Assembly: GCA_050013795.1 (NCBI GenBank)
Contig: JBEKEO010000155.1
Location: 1-7,440 of the forward strand
Origin: CAWHOW01 sp050013795
GTDB taxonomy: Bacteria; Bacteroidota; Bacteroidia; Bacteroidales; CG2-30-32-10
Length of the DNA stretch: 7,440 nucleotides
Direction of reading: 5' to 3'
Each line of letters starts with the position of its first letter. Position 1 is the stretch's first letter. Both the position numbers and the translations under genes were made by a program. The notes under the pieces are model-generated. The model searched no databases. It had not been told where the DNA came from and saw only the letters and a program-made list of their open reading frames with translations. This document shows positions 6,154 to 7,440 of this stretch, piece by piece.

Positions 6154-7440
6154 TCAAGATTGTATTATTCCTGAATCAACAAGAATTCTTCCGCAATATT
6201 CACAAACAATTATTTTCTTACGAATTCTAATATCAAGCTGGCGTTGAGGTGGTATTTTATTGAAACAGCCACCACAAGCATCTCTTTCAACAACAACAAC
6301 AGCGAGACCATTTCTGGCATTTTTTCTAATTTTCTTATATGCTGTAAGTAAGCGTTCTTCGATAATTTTTTGATTTCCCTTGGACTTTGCCAGCAAGGTG
6401 CTTTCTTCTTTTTCTGTTTCTTCCACAATATCATTTAGTTCAGCCTTTTTTATCTTGGCATCATGTAGCTTTTCATCTAACTGCTTTTGAGAGCTTGAAA
6501 TAATTTCTTTTTTAGTTTCAAGAGTAACTTTATATTCTTTAATCCTTTTCTCACAAAGTTGAATTTCGAGATTCTGAAATTCAATTTCTTTTGACAAAGA
6601 ATCATATTCTCTGTTATTTCTAACATTCGATTGCTGTGCTTCATACTTTTTAATTAGTGTCTGGCATTGCTTGATTGCATTTTTTCTTTCGGCAACAGCT
6701 TCATCTATTGCATTAACTTCATTTGTGTAATTTTCAATTCTTGTTTGAATACCGGCAATCTCGTCCTCTAAATCCTGAACTTCAAGTGGAAGTTCTCCTC
6801 TTATGATACGAATTTTATCTATCTGAGAATCGATCTGCTGAAGATTTATCAACGCTTTTAATTTTTTTTCAATTGAAATATCCCCTTTTTCTTGAGTTTT
6901 TTGTTTTTTTTCAATAGTTTGAATTTTCTCGGGTTTTTTAATTTTTATTTTTCTTTCAATCGTTTTAGCAACTATAATTTTTTTCTCCACATCGCTAATT
7001 CCTTTCATAATAATATTTCCTTTCTTCACTATAATATTTTTTTCCTTTACTATTTTGTTAGATGCCTTTTTTAATACAGGCTTTTTAATATCAGCCTTCT
7101 TCTTATTTGTTTTTTTGTTTTCTTTAACCTTAACAACCTTTTTTACTAAAGGGTTTTTTACACCTATCTTCTTTTTTGTATCATGTTTTTTCAGAACTTT
7201 CTTTTGGGGAGTAATTTTTAAAGGTGCAATTTTTTTTAATGGGAGGGATTTTTTTACAACCGTTTTTTTTGCAATTACCTTCTTTGAAATTGACTTTTTT
7301 GCTATGGGTGTTGTTTTTTTCGCGGAAGGTTTTCTTTTTGTAGCTGAAGTTTTAACCAAAACCTTTTTTTGAGGTTTTTGTTTAGCAACAACTTTAGTCG
7401 TTTTGACAGGTTTTGCTTTTTTTATTGTTTTTTTGGTGAT
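6154..7440 (-). CDS. Lysine-rich basic region fused to coiled-coil/C4 zinc-ribbon protein (COG1579/DUF164 type), 5' partial
   Basis: On the minus strand the frame is open from base 7440 to the TGA at 6156-6154, giving 428 residues in the window. The real start is beyond it. The codon at 7359-7357 is TTG inside a continuing lysine-rich stretch, so it should not be taken as the start. The first ~188 residues hold about 66 lysines (35%) with Val, Ile, Thr, Ala and Pro, much like histone H1-type or AlgP-like tails. From about EKKLKALINLQQIDSQIDKIR onward (codons near 6870) the protein matches the COG1579 family: a long antiparallel coiled coil (Glu/Lys/Gln/Leu heptads, including GELPLEVQDLEDEIAG), then a C-terminal zinc ribbon CGGC-x20-CEYC. 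The ligand Cys codons are at 6276-6274, 6267-6265, 6204-6202 and 6195-6193. COG1579 proteins are thought to bind nucleic acid, but their precise role is unclear. The usual family length is about 240-260 residues, so the basic region is an addition. It converges on the terminator at 6098-6135. Confidence 0.85.
   Translation of the reverse strand: MTKKTIKKAKPVKTTKVVAKQKPQKKVLVKTSATKRKPSAKKTTPIAKKSISKKVIAKKTVVKKSLPLKKIAPLKITPQKKVLKKHDTKKKIGVKNPLVKKVVKVKENKKTNKKKADIKKPVLKKASNKIVKEKNIIVKKGNIIMKGISDVEKKIIVAKTIERKIKIKKPEKIQTIEKKQKTQEKGDISIEKKLKALINLQQIDSQIDKIRIIRGELPLEVQDLEDEIAGIQTRIENYTNEVNAIDEAVAERKNAIKQCQTLIKKYEAQQSNVRNNREYDSLSKEIEFQNLEIQLCEKRIKEYKVTLETKKEIISSSQKQLDEKLHDAKIKKAELNDIVEETEKEESTLLAKSKGNQKIIEERLLTAYKKIRKNARNGLAVVVVERDACGGCFNKIPPQRQLDIRIRKKIIVCEYCGRILVDSGIIQS

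Noticed and set aside
7357..7359. TTG at 7359 as the start of the lysine-rich zinc-ribbon gene
   Set aside because: The frame stays open to the window edge and the upstream codons continue the same lysine-rich pattern, so the gene is truncated by the window.
6892..7372. Phe-rich plus-strand frames that resemble membrane proteins
   Set aside because: They are complements of poly-lysine codons (AAA read as TTT); the opposite strand carries the known zinc-ribbon family in frame.

Overview
The window looks like ordinary chromosomal DNA from a member of the Bacteroidota. The evidence is: an AT-rich sequence; a GIN-domain (DUF2807) lipoprotein; a PagL-like acyloxyacyl hydrolase with the 'HFSNG..K.PN.GIN' signature common in this phylum; a type 3 (archaeal/eukaryote-like) ProS; a FadL/TodX-like barrel with the 'FGGTARYSGMGGAFGA' N-terminus seen in Bacteroidota; and a promoter-like element matching the Bacteroidota -7 motif TAnnTTTG. 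I cannot place it below phylum from sequence alone.

Layout, left to right. (1) Bases 1-1511, plus strand: the 3' part of a PagL-like outer-membrane lipid A deacylase, then after 2 nt a small GIN-domain lipoprotein, probably one operon. (2) Bases 1512-2987, minus strand: complete proS, convergent with the lipoprotein and with no base between the two stop codons. (3) About 120 bp of divergent intergenic DNA (2988-3108). It holds a probable proS promoter and a 13+13-base inverted repeat that overlaps it. (4) Bases 3109-6077, plus strand: an unrecognised lipoprotein of strongly biased composition (Tyr/Trp-rich centre, Asn/Ser/Pro/Lys repeats, Gly/Ser/His tail), followed after a 38 bp gap by a FadL/TodX-type outer membrane protein. 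(5) A strong bidirectional terminator at 6098-6135. (6) Bases 6154-7440, minus strand: the 3' part of a gene encoding a very lysine-rich basic N-terminal region fused to a coiled-coil plus C4 zinc-ribbon protein (COG1579/DUF164 type). Its reading frame stays open to the window edge, so the true start lies outside.

Four of the five complete or partial non-proS products look exported to the envelope (an outer-membrane enzyme, two lipoproteins and a barrel). The other two, proS and the zinc-ribbon protein, are cytoplasmic and act on tRNA or, possibly, nucleic acid. I see no mobile element, CRISPR array, tRNA, rRNA or defence locus, and no clear new multi-gene system. The most unusual items are the biased-composition lipoprotein, the basic-tail/zinc-ribbon fusion, the inverted repeat in the proS promoter region, and the apparent loss of the catalytic Glu in the PagL-like enzyme.
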